From Anaerolineales bacterium (GTDB taxonomy: Bacteria; Chloroflexota; Anaerolineae; Anaerolineales; Villigracilaceae): 64,000 nt of DNA. Position numbers and translations under genes: made by a program. The stretch is from assembly GCA_030583925.1 (NCBI GenBank), contig CP129482.1:2046001-2110000 (forward strand). Direction: 5' to 3'. Positions 8,622 through 17,239 of this stretch are shown piece after piece (within the stretch, counting starts at the first letter, position 1; every line of letters starts with the position of its first letter). The notes under the pieces were generated by a model that was given only the letters and a program-made list of their open reading frames with translations, was not told where the DNA came from and searched no databases.

Positions 8622-9034
8622 TTCTCGCGGGCAAACCGTTCATCGCTGGCTCGGGGAAAGGGATTGCGCTTGTGAGTAGCGAGCCGCTTTCGTTTTGGGG
8701 CGGCTACGATTGGAAGACGGGCGAGATCATTGACCGACGACATCCGCTTTCGGGTGAGATTGCAAAGGATAATGTGTTGGCGATTCCGTTCACGCGTGGA
8801 TCGTCCACGACGACGGCGGTGTTGCTGGAGGCGATCCGCGCCAAGACCGCGCCCGCCGCGATCCTCACGACCGCGACCGATTTTTTCTTCGCCCTCGCAT
8901 CCATCGTGGCGGACGAGTTGTACGCGGCGCCGATTCCGCTGGTGGCGTTGGCGGAATCCGATTTTGCGAGGTTGCGGACGGGGGATGAGGTTGAGGTTGG
9001 CATGGATGGGAAAATAGTTGTGCGGCGAATGTAA
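8609..9034 (+). CDS. Aconitase X swivel (small) subunit, DUF126
   Basis: A 141-residue DUF126 protein corresponding to the swivelling domain of aconitase. It shows LSFWGGYDWKTGEIID near residue 30-45, the HPLSGE loop and FTRGSSTTTAVLLEA, the region that binds the substrate carboxylate. It works only as a complex with the large subunit directly upstream, which it overlaps. Split large/small AcnX genes are the archaeal/bacterial type II arrangement, while many proteobacteria carry them fused. A palindromic repeat follows the stop. Confidence 0.88.
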   Translation: MAELILAGKPFIAGSGKGIALVSSEPLSFWGGYDWKTGEIIDRRHPLSGEIAKDNVLAIPFTRGSSTTTAVLLEAIRAKTAPAAILTTATDFFFALASIVADELYAAPIPLVALAESDFARLRTGDEVEVGMDGKIVVRRM

Positions 9035-9099
9035 CGCGAGATTTATCTCGCGTTTTCGGTGTTGCGTGGTAAAAGCGACATAAATGTCGCGTTACGGAA
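9031..9099. repeat. Family G palindrome (AACGCGAGATTTATCTCGCGTT)
   Basis: Two nested inverted repeats are visible: TAACGCGAGATTTATCTCGCGTT and GCGACATAAATGTCGCGTTAC. It lies between the AcnX small subunit and the dehydratase gene and contains that gene's spurious upstream start. A second copy, TAATGCGAGATAAATCTCGCGTTAC, lies at 60016-60042 before eutM. Confidence 0.75.
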
Positions 9100-9125
9100 C
9101 CTGCGATTGCATAAAAGGATTTCAA

Positions 9126-10169
9126 ATGCTCAACTTAAATTCTGCTCTCAGATTCAATCCTCCCTCCGATTGGCTGAAAATCACCGCCATCGACGCGCAT
9201 ACGGCGGGCGAGCCGTTTCGGGTGATCGTGGATGGTTTCCCTGAGTTGAAGGGTGAGACAATCCTTGAAAAGCGGCGCTATGCAAAGGAAAACTACGACC
9301 ATCTTCGTACGGCGCTGATGTGGGAGCCGCGCGGACATGCGGACATGTACGGTTGCATCCTCACTCCGCCTGTTTCGCCCGATTCCGATTTTGGAATCCT
9401 GTTCATCCACAACGAGGGATTCAGTACGATGTGCGGACACGGCATCATCGGCATCGCCACGGTCGTGTTAGAGACGGGGATGCTGAAGATGGTCGCGCCG
9501 ACGACCACGATAAAAATTGACAGTCCCGCGGGGTTGATCACCGCGTTCGCTCACATTGAAGATAACCACGTGAAGAATGTTTCGTTTCACAATGTGTTGT
9601 CGTTTGTTTCGGAGTTGGACGCGGTCGTGGATGTGCCAGAGTTGGGGGAGGTGAGATACGATCTCGCTTTCGGCGGAGCGTTCTACGCATACGTCAATGC
9701 GAAAGATGTCGGTGTGAAATGTACGGCGGAGGATTATCGTCCGCTGATCGAGAAGGGGATGGCGATCAAGCGCGCGGTGATGGCGAGCCGAAATATTATT
9801 CATCCATTCGAGGAAGATTTGGGATTTTTATACGGCACGATCTTCGTTGACGAGCCGCAAGACGCTGGGTCGCACAGCCGTAACGTGTGCATCTTCGCCG
9901 ATGGGGAGGTGGATCGCAGTCCCACGGGGACGGGTGTGAGCGGACGGCTGGCGATTCACCACGCACGCGGCGAGATTCAAATTGGCGAAGAGATCGTCAT
10001 CGAGAGTATCATCGGAAGCAAGTTCAGCGGACGGGTCGTCGAAGAGGCGGAGTTAGGTCCCCATCGGGCGATCCAGCCCGAGGTCCGAGGTGAAGCGTTT
10101 CTCATCGGCAGGAATGAGTTGTGGTTGAATCCGAACGATCCGTTGAATGATGGGTTTATGTTGAGGTAA
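9126..10169 (+). CDS. trans-3-hydroxy-L-proline dehydratase (proline racemase family)
   Basis: A 347-residue proline racemase superfamily protein. The first catalytic residue is Cys103 in the motif MCGHG. The second motif reads DRSPTGTGVSGR with Thr267 where true racemases and 4-hydroxyproline epimerases have Cys. The Cys/Thr pair is the known signature of trans-3-hydroxy-L-proline dehydratase (EC 4.2.1.77), which yields delta1-pyrroline-2-carboxylate and water. The start at 9126 follows an AAAGGA site; an earlier in-frame start at 9084 lies in the palindromic repeat. Together with the AcnX pair this would dehydrate both 3-hydroxyproline isomers. The reductase for the shared product is not in the window. 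Confidence 0.87.
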   Translation: MLNLNSALRFNPPSDWLKITAIDAHTAGEPFRVIVDGFPELKGETILEKRRYAKENYDHLRTALMWEPRGHADMYGCILTPPVSPDSDFGILFIHNEGFSTMCGHGIIGIATVVLETGMLKMVAPTTTIKIDSPAGLITAFAHIEDNHVKNVSFHNVLSFVSELDAVVDVPELGEVRYDLAFGGAFYAYVNAKDVGVKCTAEDYRPLIEKGMAIKRAVMASRNIIHPFEEDLGFLYGTIFVDEPQDAGSHSRNVCIFADGEVDRSPTGTGVSGRLAIHHARGEIQIGEEIVIESIIGSKFSGRVVEEAELGPHRAIQPEVRGEAFLIGRNELWLNPNDPLNDGFMLR

Positions 10170-10235
10170 TGCGCTTCGACTGCGCGGCGTCAGCAACCGA
10201 CGCCGCTCCGCTCAGCGCGAGATGAAAGAGGAATC

Positions 10236-10724
10236 ATGAAACTTCCCCCGCATGTGTATCTTGACGAACGGAAGATCCCGTATGAGGCGCGCAGTTTTCC
10301 GCCCGAAACCGAAAAGGGCGCGGCGAACGTGGCGCATGCGCTCGGCTTTTCGGAACGGCAGGCGGTGAAGACGTTGATCTTTCAAGCGGATACGGGCGAG
10401 CGCGCGCTGGTGATGCTCGGCGGCGACCAGAACGCGATCTCGGGGAATTTGAAGAAGGCGCTTGGCTCGCGCAACATCCAGATGGCGACGCCCGAGGCGG
10501 TGAAGGAGACGACGGGATACGTCATCGGTTCGATTCCCGCTTTCGGCTGGCAATCCGTAGGATTCCGTTCCTTCCTTGAAGCGACTCTCCTGAACGAACC
10601 CATCCTCGGCACGGGCGCAGGCGTGTGGGGCGAGGAGATCATGATCACTCCGCAAGATTTGGTAAAGGCGAGCGCCGCTATCGTGGTCAATTTGACGGTG
10701 AGGGAGAAGGCGGTGTTTGAGTGA
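10236..10724 (+). CDS. YbaK/ProX-type aminoacyl-tRNA deacylase
   Basis: A 162-residue YbaK/EbsC domain protein: AVKTLIFQADTGERALVMLGGDQ with the conserved lysine, then VIGSIPAFGW and the closing ILGTGAGVWGEEIMITPQDLV. The family hydrolyses mischarged tRNA, usually Cys- or Ala-tRNA-Pro. It follows the hydroxyproline dehydratase gene by 66 bases in the same direction. A proofreading role for tRNA-Pro charged with a proline analogue would fit the neighbourhood, but that is inference. Confidence 0.85.
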   Translation: MKLPPHVYLDERKIPYEARSFPPETEKGAANVAHALGFSERQAVKTLIFQADTGERALVMLGGDQNAISGNLKKALGSRNIQMATPEAVKETTGYVIGSIPAFGWQSVGFRSFLEATLLNEPILGTGAGVWGEEIMITPQDLVKASAAIVVNLTVREKAVFE

Positions 10725-10843
10725 GAGTTTGGCGGTATACTGCAATTTACGAACTAAACAGTTCGACTAAGAGGGGTTGTACGGACTAGATACAGACTAG
10801 CAAGCCTGCTTAAGATTATCGTTGTTCGAGGAATTACACAGAA

Positions 10844-11572
10844 ATGAGCATTTACCCAAAAACATATTTTCAACAGCCAAATCTTCCCGTTGAAGACGAG
10901 AAATTAATTTTCGTCCTCATGCCGTTTTCTGAAATGTATCGAGAAATATATGAAGATGTAATCAGACCGCTGGCGAACGAGATAGGCTTAAAGTCCCTTC
11001 GGGCAGATGAAATTTTTGGTTCAAAAGCCATTATGGAAGACATTCTTAAAACAATTGCAAAATCTAAAATTGTTATTGCCGATGTGACTAATCGCAATCC
11101 TAATGTGTTTTACGAACTGGGCATTTCTCATACTGTAAAAGATAATGTCATTATCATTACTCAATCGATGGACGACGTTCCTTTTGATCTTCAGCATTTA
11201 CGTTGTATAAAATACTCTCAAACCTTACGCGGTAGTCAAGAATTGAAATCGAAGTTACTGCACACTATCGAGGCTATATTGCACATTGATTCATTAAGTT
11301 TCGACAAGAAACGACGAGCAATTACATTTAGAGGAAGAAGTATAAAGCTTACTCCTCATGAAGCGATAATTGTTGATTTGTTTCTGTCAGATTCTACTGT
11401 TACACATGAAGAAATCTTGTTGGCAATTAATAGCAAAACTGCCGCTAACAACGCTGCGGAAGTAACAAGACCTCTAATAAGTCGACTCAACAGTAAAATC
11501 AAGAAGGCTTGGGGCGAAGAAATTACAATTGAATCTGTTAGAGGTGTAGGATACTATTTAGGCACAAAGTGA
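10844..11572 (+). CDS. TIR-like/deoxyribosyltransferase-like domain fused to winged helix
   Basis: A 242-residue two-domain protein. Residues 20-125 contain FVLMPF (23-28), ADEIFGSKAIMEDI (54-67) and IADVTNRNPNVFYELG (78-93), the pattern of a TIR-like or nucleoside 2-deoxyribosyltransferase-like domain common in stress and defence proteins. Residues 155-242 form a winged helix of the OmpR/PhoB C-terminal type, ending SVRGVGYYLG. There is no receiver domain. GAGGAATTACACAG precedes the ATG. The gene is clearly more AT-rich than its neighbours, as are its flanks, suggesting transfer. A nucleotide- or NAD-sensing transcription regulator is one reading; the ligand and targets are unknown. Confidence 0.75.
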   Translation: MSIYPKTYFQQPNLPVEDEKLIFVLMPFSEMYREIYEDVIRPLANEIGLKSLRADEIFGSKAIMEDILKTIAKSKIVIADVTNRNPNVFYELGISHTVKDNVIIITQSMDDVPFDLQHLRCIKYSQTLRGSQELKSKLLHTIEAILHIDSLSFDKKRRAITFRGRSIKLTPHEAIIVDLFLSDSTVTHEEILLAINSKTAANNAAEVTRPLISRLNSKIKKAWGEEITIESVRGVGYYLGTK

Positions 11573-11724
11573 TCTGTGGGTGGGCGTCGTGTCAATAATA
11601 AAACATCCACCTGCCACTAGATTCGCTGAAAATAAATTGGGAAGATGCTTCAACAGGTTCGCTACAAGGCTCTAATCCAAACTTGGCGGCTTTCTTTTCT
11701 GCCCGCCACTAAATTCTCCTGGGA

Positions 11725-12201
11725 ATGAAAATGAAACCTGACCTCCACACCTCTGTCGTCAAACAAATCCGCCTCCAGCCGAATGTGGAGGAACACCGCG
11801 CCATTCGCAAATTGTGGATCGAACATTCCGCCGCCGAGGAAGCGCGCGACATCCCTGGGTTGATGGCAACCTTGACCGAGGATTGTGTTTACACCGTCCT
11901 CAACTCTGGCGTGACTTGGCGCGGCAAGCAAGGAGCGACAGAGTTTTACCAGCAACTGCTCGGTTCGTTCCCAGATATTTATTTCGATTTACAGCGTATC
12001 GTCATCGGTCCGCAGGGAGTGTTCGAGGAGGCGCACGTCACAGGGACGTATGAGAAAACGTGGCTCGATATGCCTCCCGCCGAAGGACAGGCGATCCAAT
12101 TCGACGTGGCAATTCTTTTTCCGTGGGATGCGGAGCGCAAGTTGTTCACGGGCGAGAGGGTGATCTTTTACGGTGTGAAGTTAAGTTCTGTAAAAACGTA
12201 A
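11725..12201 (+). CDS. SnoaL-like / NTF2-like family protein
   Basis: A 158-residue protein with the cone-shaped alpha+beta barrel pattern of SnoaL-like polyketide cyclases and related ester cyclases: an N-terminal helix with RKLWIEHSAAEEARDI, then LMATLTEDCVYTVL, the GKQGATEFYQQLLGSFPDI helix and paired strands. Such proteins bind small hydrophobic ligands or act as hydratases and cyclases. No specific function can be named. The first two Met codons are three bases apart by residue (MKMKPDL). It is a single-gene unit between an AT-rich island and msrB. Confidence 0.7.
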   Translation: MKMKPDLHTSVVKQIRLQPNVEEHRAIRKLWIEHSAAEEARDIPGLMATLTEDCVYTVLNSGVTWRGKQGATEFYQQLLGSFPDIYFDLQRIVIGPQGVFEEAHVTGTYEKTWLDMPPAEGQAIQFDVAILFPWDAERKLFTGERVIFYGVKLSSVKT

Positions 12202-12278
12202 GAAATTCACAAGGTTTTGTCAGTAAAAGAGTAGCGTAGTTCTGCGTCTTATGGGTGTAAACCCAACAGGAGGCACGA

Positions 12279-12728
12279 ATGAAAGACTTCAAGAAACCCA
12301 CTGATACAGAATTGCGAAAGAAATTATCCCCGCTTCAATACGAAGTGACCCAGCACGAAGCCACCGAGCGTCCGTTTTCCAACGAATATTGGAACAACAA
12401 GCAGGACGGAATCTACGTGGACGTGGTCTCTGGCGAGGCGTTGTTCAGTTCGCTCGATAAATACGATTCAGGTTGCGGCTGGCCCTCGTTCACGCGTCCG
12501 TTGGAAGCGGACAGCATCGTGGAACGCACGGATTACAAACTGTTCATGCCGCGCACCGAAGTCCGCTCGAAGGGCGCGGACTCGCACCTCGGTCACGTCT
12601 TCGACGACGGTCCCGCGCCGACGGGTCTGCGGTATTGCATCAACTCCGCCGCGACGCGGTTTGTCCCTGTGGAGAAGTTGGAAGAAGAGGGGTATGGGGA
12701 GTATATGAAGTTGTTCGAGAAAAAATGA
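12279..12728 (+). CDS. msrB: Peptide-methionine (R)-S-oxide reductase
   Basis: A 149-residue MsrB repairing methionine-R-sulfoxide in proteins. The fold signature SGCGWPSF (residues 64-71) and the catalytic [11 protein letters not shown] with Cys120 are present, as is DSHLGHVF. Only two cysteines, 66 and 120, are present, so the structural zinc site (two CxxC pairs) of many MsrBs is missing and Cys66 could be the resolving residue. AGGAGGCACGA directly before the ATG is an excellent ribosome binding site. Confidence 0.95.
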   Translation: MKDFKKPTDTELRKKLSPLQYEVTQHEATERPFSNEYWNNKQDGIYVDVVSGEALFSSLDKYDSGCGWPSFTRPLEADSIVERTDYKLFMPRTEVRSKGADSHLGHVFDDGPAPTGLRYCINSAATRFVPVEKLEEEGYGEYMKLFEKK

Positions 12729-12741
12729 CCCCAAAAATACT

Positions 12742-12811
12742 CAAGGATTCAGCCACGGATTTCACTGATTCTCACGGATTTTAAATTTTTGTCCAAAGTT
12801 CTTTCGAAACG
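12742..12811. repeat. Left arm of AGCCACGGATTTCAC-type inverted repeat
   Basis: AGCCACGGATTTCACTGATT at 12752-12771 is matched by CGTGAAATCCGTGGCT at about 12855-12870 on the far side of the msrB terminator, so the two form a long inverted repeat around it. Similar strings are a common intergenic filler in such genomes. Confidence 0.5.
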
Positions 12812-12847
12812 AAAACCGACCAATATTGCCTTGGTCGGTTTTTTCGT
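12812..12847. terminator. Rho-independent terminator between msrB and malQ
   Basis: AAACCGACCAA / TTGGTCGGTTTTTTC with a short loop. The T-run favours msrB; the leftward malQ transcript would read the same stem followed by TTTTCGTTT. Confidence 0.85.
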
Positions 12848-12902
12848 GTAAATTCGTGAAATCCGTGGCTAAAAGCTCGAAAGACTATTTCAGTACTTGT
12901 TT

Positions 12903-14417
12903 TCACCTCAAATACAACCAATTCAATTCGCGCAATCGCTCCGCCAGCGGAGCGGACAAATCATCCTCGTTCATTCGCCATTCCCAGTTGCCGCCTAATT
13001 TGGAGGGAAAGTTCATCCGCGCTTCGCCGCCCAGGTTCAACACATCCTGCATCGGCGTGACGGCGATCACCGCGACGGATGACCACACCGCGCGGATCAA
13101 ATCCCAGACGAAGTTTTTCTCGTTCGATTGCAGATAACGGAGGGCGAACTCGCGCTCTTGTTCGGTCGCGGTTTCAAACCAACCGCGCGCGGTGTCGTTA
13201 TCGTGCGTACCAGTGTACGCGACGCAGTTCTGCGGATAATTGTGCGGCAGGAACGGGTTCTCGGGATCGGAGAACCCAAATTGCAAAACTTTCATGCCGG
13301 GCAGTTGAAATTCTTCGAGCAGTGAGATCACGTCGGGCGTGATCAAGCCTAAATCTTCGGCGATGATGGGGAGGTTGAGTTCCGCGGTGGCGAGTCCATC
13401 GCTCAAACTCAAATCCATTGTATGGAAAAAATCTGAGCCGGGACCCGGTACCCAATGTCCATGCTCGGCGGTCTTTTCGCTCGCGGGAATTTCATAGTAA
13501 CCGGCAAAGCCGCGAAAATGATCGAGCCGCAGAATGTCAATCGTTTTCAACGTGGATTTGATCCGCTCCAGCCACCACGCGTAACCAGACTCTTTGTGCA
13601 CATTCCAGCGATACAACGGATTGCCCCACAACTGTCCAGTAGGCGAGAACAGGTCGGGTGGCACGCCTGCCACAACCGTCGGGGTACCCGCTTCATCGAG
13701 ATAAAACAATTCGGGATGCGACCACACGTCCGCGCTGTCGTAAGCGACGAAGATCGGCATATCGCCAATGATCTTGATGCCCTTGCCGTTCGTATATTTT
13801 CGGAGATTTTCCCACTGACGATGGAACAAGAACTGATAGAACGAATGCCGGTGGATGTCTTCGGATAAATCCCGCTTCGCTTCGCCCATTGCGGCTGGTT
13901 CACGCCGTCGGAGGGACTCGTCCCACGTGTTCCATGCATTCCCGGCGTGAGAATCTTTCAGCGCCATGAAGAGCGCGTAATCGTCGAGCCAGGCGGCGTT
14001 CGAGGCGCAAAAATAATTGAAATCAGCGCGCAGAGACCCTTCGCTGCCGCTCAGAGTGACAAAACGCGCGTAGGCGCGTCGGAGTAGATTCAGTTTCCAC
14101 GGGATGAGCAGGCTGAAGTCCACGCGCGAAGCGGAGAAGGTCGGCGTGTTGCCTAGATCGTCTTGAGTCAATAATCCGTCTTGAATCAAAATATCGGGGC
14201 TGATCAAATACGGATTACCCGCGAAAGCGGAAAAACATTGATAGGGCGAATCGCCGTAGCCGGTGGGTCCGAGCGGAAGGATCTGCCAGAGTTTGCTGTT
14301 CGTGGACGCGAGCCAATCCACAAAGCGATAGGCTTGCGGACCGAGATCGCCGATGCCGTAGGGGCTTGGAAAACTTGTGGGATGTATGAGGATGCCGCCC
14401 GCGCGCTCAAATTTCAT
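12903..14417 (-). CDS. malQ: 4-alpha-glucanotransferase (amylomaltase)
   Basis: A 504-residue GH77 enzyme that disproportionates maltodextrins. Family hallmarks are HPTSFPSPYGIGDLGP at the start, SPYQCFSAFAGNPYLIS, IIGDMPIFVAYDSADVW, DILRLDHFRGFAGYY with the catalytic Asp, IAEDLG, and YTGTHDNDTARGW. About residues 119-129 (VTLSGSEGSLR) do not fit the family and derive from a dispersed repeat lying in frame. It is the last gene of glgA-glgC-malQ and its start overlaps the glgC stop by 11 bases, so translation is likely coupled. Role: processing glucan chains alongside glycogen synthesis. Confidence 0.95.
   Translation of the reverse strand: MKFERAGGILIHPTSFPSPYGIGDLGPQAYRFVDWLASTNSKLWQILPLGPTGYGDSPYQCFSAFAGNPYLISPDILIQDGLLTQDDLGNTPTFSASRVDFSLLIPWKLNLLRRAYARFVTLSGSEGSLRADFNYFCASNAAWLDDYALFMALKDSHAGNAWNTWDESLRRREPAAMGEAKRDLSEDIHRHSFYQFLFHRQWENLRKYTNGKGIKIIGDMPIFVAYDSADVWSHPELFYLDEAGTPTVVAGVPPDLFSPTGQLWGNPLYRWNVHKESGYAWWLERIKSTLKTIDILRLDHFRGFAGYYEIPASEKTAEHGHWVPGPGSDFFHTMDLSLSDGLATAELNLPIIAEDLGLITPDVISLLEEFQLPGMKVLQFGFSDPENPFLPHNYPQNCVAYTGTHDNDTARGWFETATEQEREFALRYLQSNEKNFVWDLIRAVWSSVAVIAVTPMQDVLNLGGEARMNFPSKLGGNWEWRMNEDDLSAPLAERLRELNWLYLR
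14032..14060. repeat. Family E repeat inside malQ
   Basis: AGAGACCCTTCGCTGCCGCT followed by CAGAGTGAC matches the pattern of a common dispersed bacterial repeat (GAGA-CCTTCGCTGCGCTCAG-TGAC). It encodes VTLSGSEGSLR in the malQ frame, between a helix and the conserved NAAWLDDYALF segment, where family members normally have a short linker. Only one copy is in this window, so the family assignment rests on recall. Confidence 0.6.
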
Positions 14418-15675
14418 TTGCCTGCCTCTTGGTCTCTACGATCTGCCCCACACGGACGGTCGAATCGGTGTAGTCGCTTGCGACAACATCGGTGCTGATC
14501 TCGGCTTCGGGTTCGACGGTGAACCCGGCGGGAACTTCGCTGTTTTTGCCGACCAGCGCGATGCGGATGTTTTGGTCGGCGACGCCCCAGCCGATGCGCA
14601 CGTTCTCTCCGACCCGCACGCGTTTATCTAGCACAGCCCGCTCGACAACGGCGTTCTTTTCGATGACCGTATCGGTAAACACAATGGATTCGCGCACGAC
14701 CGCGCCCGCGCGGACAATGACGCCCGGCGAAAGCACACTGCTCTCGACGTGCGCGCCTTCTTCGATGAATGAGCCGTCGCAGATCATGCTGGCGTAGATG
14801 TGCGCGGTGGCGGGGAAACGCGCCGGTGGGCGTTCCGCTCTGCGCGAATGGATGATCCAACTGCGGTTGTATAGTTTTAGGGTGGGCGATGGCGATAACA
14901 GGTCCATGTGCGCTTGCCAGTAGGATTGCACCGTTCCAACGTCCATCCAATATCCGCTGTAGGGAAAGGCGAAGACGCGCGCTTTATCTTTCACCATGCG
15001 CGGCAGGATATCTTTGCCAAAGTCGTGAGACGAACCTTTGCGCTGGCGGTCTTCCCATAAATATTTATCCAGCACGCCGCGGTTGAAAAGATAGACCCCC
15101 ATGTTGGCGAGCGTGCCGGGCGGTTTGGCTGGTTTCTCCACGAAGGATTTGACGCGGTACGGTTCCTTCGGGTCTGTGGCTAGGATGCCGAAGCGCGGCG
15201 CATCTTCGATTGGGACGTTGATTGTGCCAATGGTGACGTCTGCCTGATGGTCGAGGTGGAACGAGATCATCGGCTCGTAATCCATGGTGTAGATGTGGTC
15301 GCCGGAGAGGATCAACACGAGATCGGGCAAACCTTGTTTGATGAAGCCGAAATTTTGTTGCACGGCGTCTGCCGTTCCCACGAACCAATCGGCGTCGTTG
15401 CGGGCTTTGTAGGGCGTGAGCACCTTGATGCCGCCGGTGAAGTCGCGGTTTAAGTCCCATGGCGCGCCGGCGCCGATGTGCTCGATCAGCGATTGCGGAC
15501 GATATTGGGCAAGCACCATCAAATCGAAGATGCCGGAGTTTACGCAGTTCGAGAGAGCAAAGTCAATGATGCGATATTTCCCGGCAAAGGGGACGGCTGG
15601 CTTGGTTCGCTTTTTTGTCAACACGCCGAGCCGCGAGCCTTCGCCGCCGGCTAGAATGACCGCTCGTGTTTTCAT
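14407..15675 (-). CDS. glgC: Glucose-1-phosphate adenylyltransferase
   Basis: A 422-residue ADP-glucose pyrophosphorylase making ADP-glucose from ATP and glucose-1-phosphate, the committed step of glycogen synthesis. The N-terminal nucleotide-binding signature LAGGEGSRLGVLTKKRTKPA (residues 9-28) is followed by YRIIDFALSNCVNSG, WFVGTADAVQQN, LILSGDHIYTMDY, FVEKP and the C-terminal left-handed beta-helix with hexapeptide-like repeats (IEEGAHVESSVLSPGVIV). Family members are allosterically controlled by glycolytic intermediates. It overlaps glgA by 4 bases (ATGA) and malQ by 11. Confidence 0.96.
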   Translation of the reverse strand: MKTRAVILAGGEGSRLGVLTKKRTKPAVPFAGKYRIIDFALSNCVNSGIFDLMVLAQYRPQSLIEHIGAGAPWDLNRDFTGGIKVLTPYKARNDADWFVGTADAVQQNFGFIKQGLPDLVLILSGDHIYTMDYEPMISFHLDHQADVTIGTINVPIEDAPRFGILATDPKEPYRVKSFVEKPAKPPGTLANMGVYLFNRGVLDKYLWEDRQRKGSSHDFGKDILPRMVKDKARVFAFPYSGYWMDVGTVQSYWQAHMDLLSPSPTLKLYNRSWIIHSRRAERPPARFPATAHIYASMICDGSFIEEGAHVESSVLSPGVIVRAGAVVRESIVFTDTVIEKNAVVERAVLDKRVRVGENVRIGWGVADQNIRIALVGKNSEVPAGFTVEPEAEISTDVVASDYTDSTVRVGQIVETKRQANEI

Positions 15676-17168
15676 GTTTTTTCACCGTGTGCGCCTTCGG
15701 CTTGCGGCGGCTCTTCGCGAACCTGCCGCCTTTCAGCCGCATGGAACTCCTTCCTCAGTTTTTTATACAACTCTGCGTATTGTTGAGCCGAGTTTTGCCA
15801 GCCAAAATCGAGCGCCATGCCGGACTTCTGTAAATTTGCCCAGCGCGAAGAATAAGGGAATACGTTCAACGCGCGGCGAAGCGCATCGTTGAAGGATTTC
15901 ACCTTTGCTTCCACGAATGCGAAGCCGGTTTCCGCGTCGGTGACCGTGTCGTGCAGTCCGCCGACAGCGCGCACGAGCGGGACGCTTCCGTAGCGCATGG
16001 CGATCATCTGCGAGATGCCGCATGGTTCGTAGCGTGAGGGCATGAGGAAAATGTCGGAGCCTGCGTAAATTTGGCGCGCCAGTTTTGCGTCGAAGCGCGT
16101 TTCCACGCGGATGCGGTCCGGCAGATCCGCTTGCAACTTCTTTGCCATCGCTTCGAGTTTCGGGTTGCCCGCGCCGAGCAGAACCAATTGCCAATTCTGC
16201 TTCTTCATCATGCGCAAGCCTTTGAGGGCGATGTCTACCCCTTTTTGCGGATCCATGCGCGTGACCATGCCGAGCAGTGGAAGGTCTGCTTTGACGGGCA
16301 AGCCAAGTTTCTCTTGCAGGGCGGCTTTGTTTTTGGGGCGGAGCGAAAGAGTCTCGGCGTTGAAATTGGCTGAAATGGCTGAATCAGTTTGAGGGTCGAA
16401 TGAAGCGGTATCGAGTCCGTTGAGGATGCCGCGCAGGGTATCCGTTCGATTCCTGAAAAATTCCTGCAAGCCGCTTCCGAATTCTTCATGCAGAATTTCG
16501 TTGGCATAGGTCGGCGAAACTGCGACGATGGAATCGGACGCCCATAAACCGAGCGGCATGGGTTTGATGCGCGCCCAATCGGGGAGATCGGTGTTTGCCA
16601 GCGGAACGTTATAGGACTCGAGGATTTCTTTTATATCGGGACCGAGGAACGGCAGGTTGTGGATCGTGACGAGCGATGCGATGCGCCGCTTTTTATCCTC
16701 CCAGCGTTTGACGAGATTGCCGTACGCGACGAGTGAGGTGTGCCAGTCGTTGCAGTGGATGATGTCCGGCATCCAATTAATCTGGTTCGGCAGTTCAAGC
16801 GCGGCGAGCGAAAAGAAAACATATTTTTCGGCGTCGAATTTGTTGTTGGAGGAATACACCGAGCCGCTGGCGCGGATCGCTTCGCCGTTGATGAAATAGA
16901 CGGGCATTCCGTCCAGCGCGCCTTCGAATGCTTCTGCCTGAACTTCGGAATTGCCGCGCGGAATGGAAAATATTCCCAGCGGTTTGAGCGACTCGGCTTT
17001 AATCACCGCGTGTTGCGGCAGGACGAGGCGCACATCGAATTTAGTTTCATCGTTGGAAAGACTCCGCAGCCCGCGCGGCAGAACGCCTGCCACGTCCCCC
17101 AATCCGCCGACTTTGACGAAAGGTTCGGCTTCCGCCGCGAGGAACAGAACGTTGATGGTCTGGGGCAT
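15672..17168 (-). CDS. glgA: Glycogen synthase (ADP-glucose)
   Basis: A GT5 glycosyltransferase of about 498 residues that extends alpha-1,4-glucan from ADP-glucose. It starts MPQTINVLFLAAEAEPFVKV with the KVGGLGDV substrate loop, then CNDWHTSLV, TIHNLPFLG, LLGAGNPKLEA, and DIFLMPSRYEPCGISQM, the C-terminal donor-binding region. The ATG at 17168 is preferred; a TTG eight codons upstream is also in frame but has no better site. The C-terminal tail after KLRKEFH is charged and repetitive. First gene of the glgA-glgC-malQ operon. Confidence 0.96.
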   Translation of the reverse strand: MPQTINVLFLAAEAEPFVKVGGLGDVAGVLPRGLRSLSNDETKFDVRLVLPQHAVIKAESLKPLGIFSIPRGNSEVQAEAFEGALDGMPVYFINGEAIRASGSVYSSNNKFDAEKYVFFSLAALELPNQINWMPDIIHCNDWHTSLVAYGNLVKRWEDKKRRIASLVTIHNLPFLGPDIKEILESYNVPLANTDLPDWARIKPMPLGLWASDSIVAVSPTYANEILHEEFGSGLQEFFRNRTDTLRGILNGLDTASFDPQTDSAISANFNAETLSLRPKNKAALQEKLGLPVKADLPLLGMVTRMDPQKGVDIALKGLRMMKKQNWQLVLLGAGNPKLEAMAKKLQADLPDRIRVETRFDAKLARQIYAGSDIFLMPSRYEPCGISQMIAMRYGSVPLVRAVGGLHDTVTDAETGFAFVEAKVKSFNDALRRALNVFPYSSRWANLQKSGMALDFGWQNSAQQYAELYKKLRKEFHAAERRQVREEPPQAEGAHGEKT

Positions 17169-17239
17169 GTGCGGTATTGTACTCGTTTTCAAGAGAGCCA
17201 GTGGTCGGGGCGAGAGAAAAGATCAGAGCGGATTTTTAA

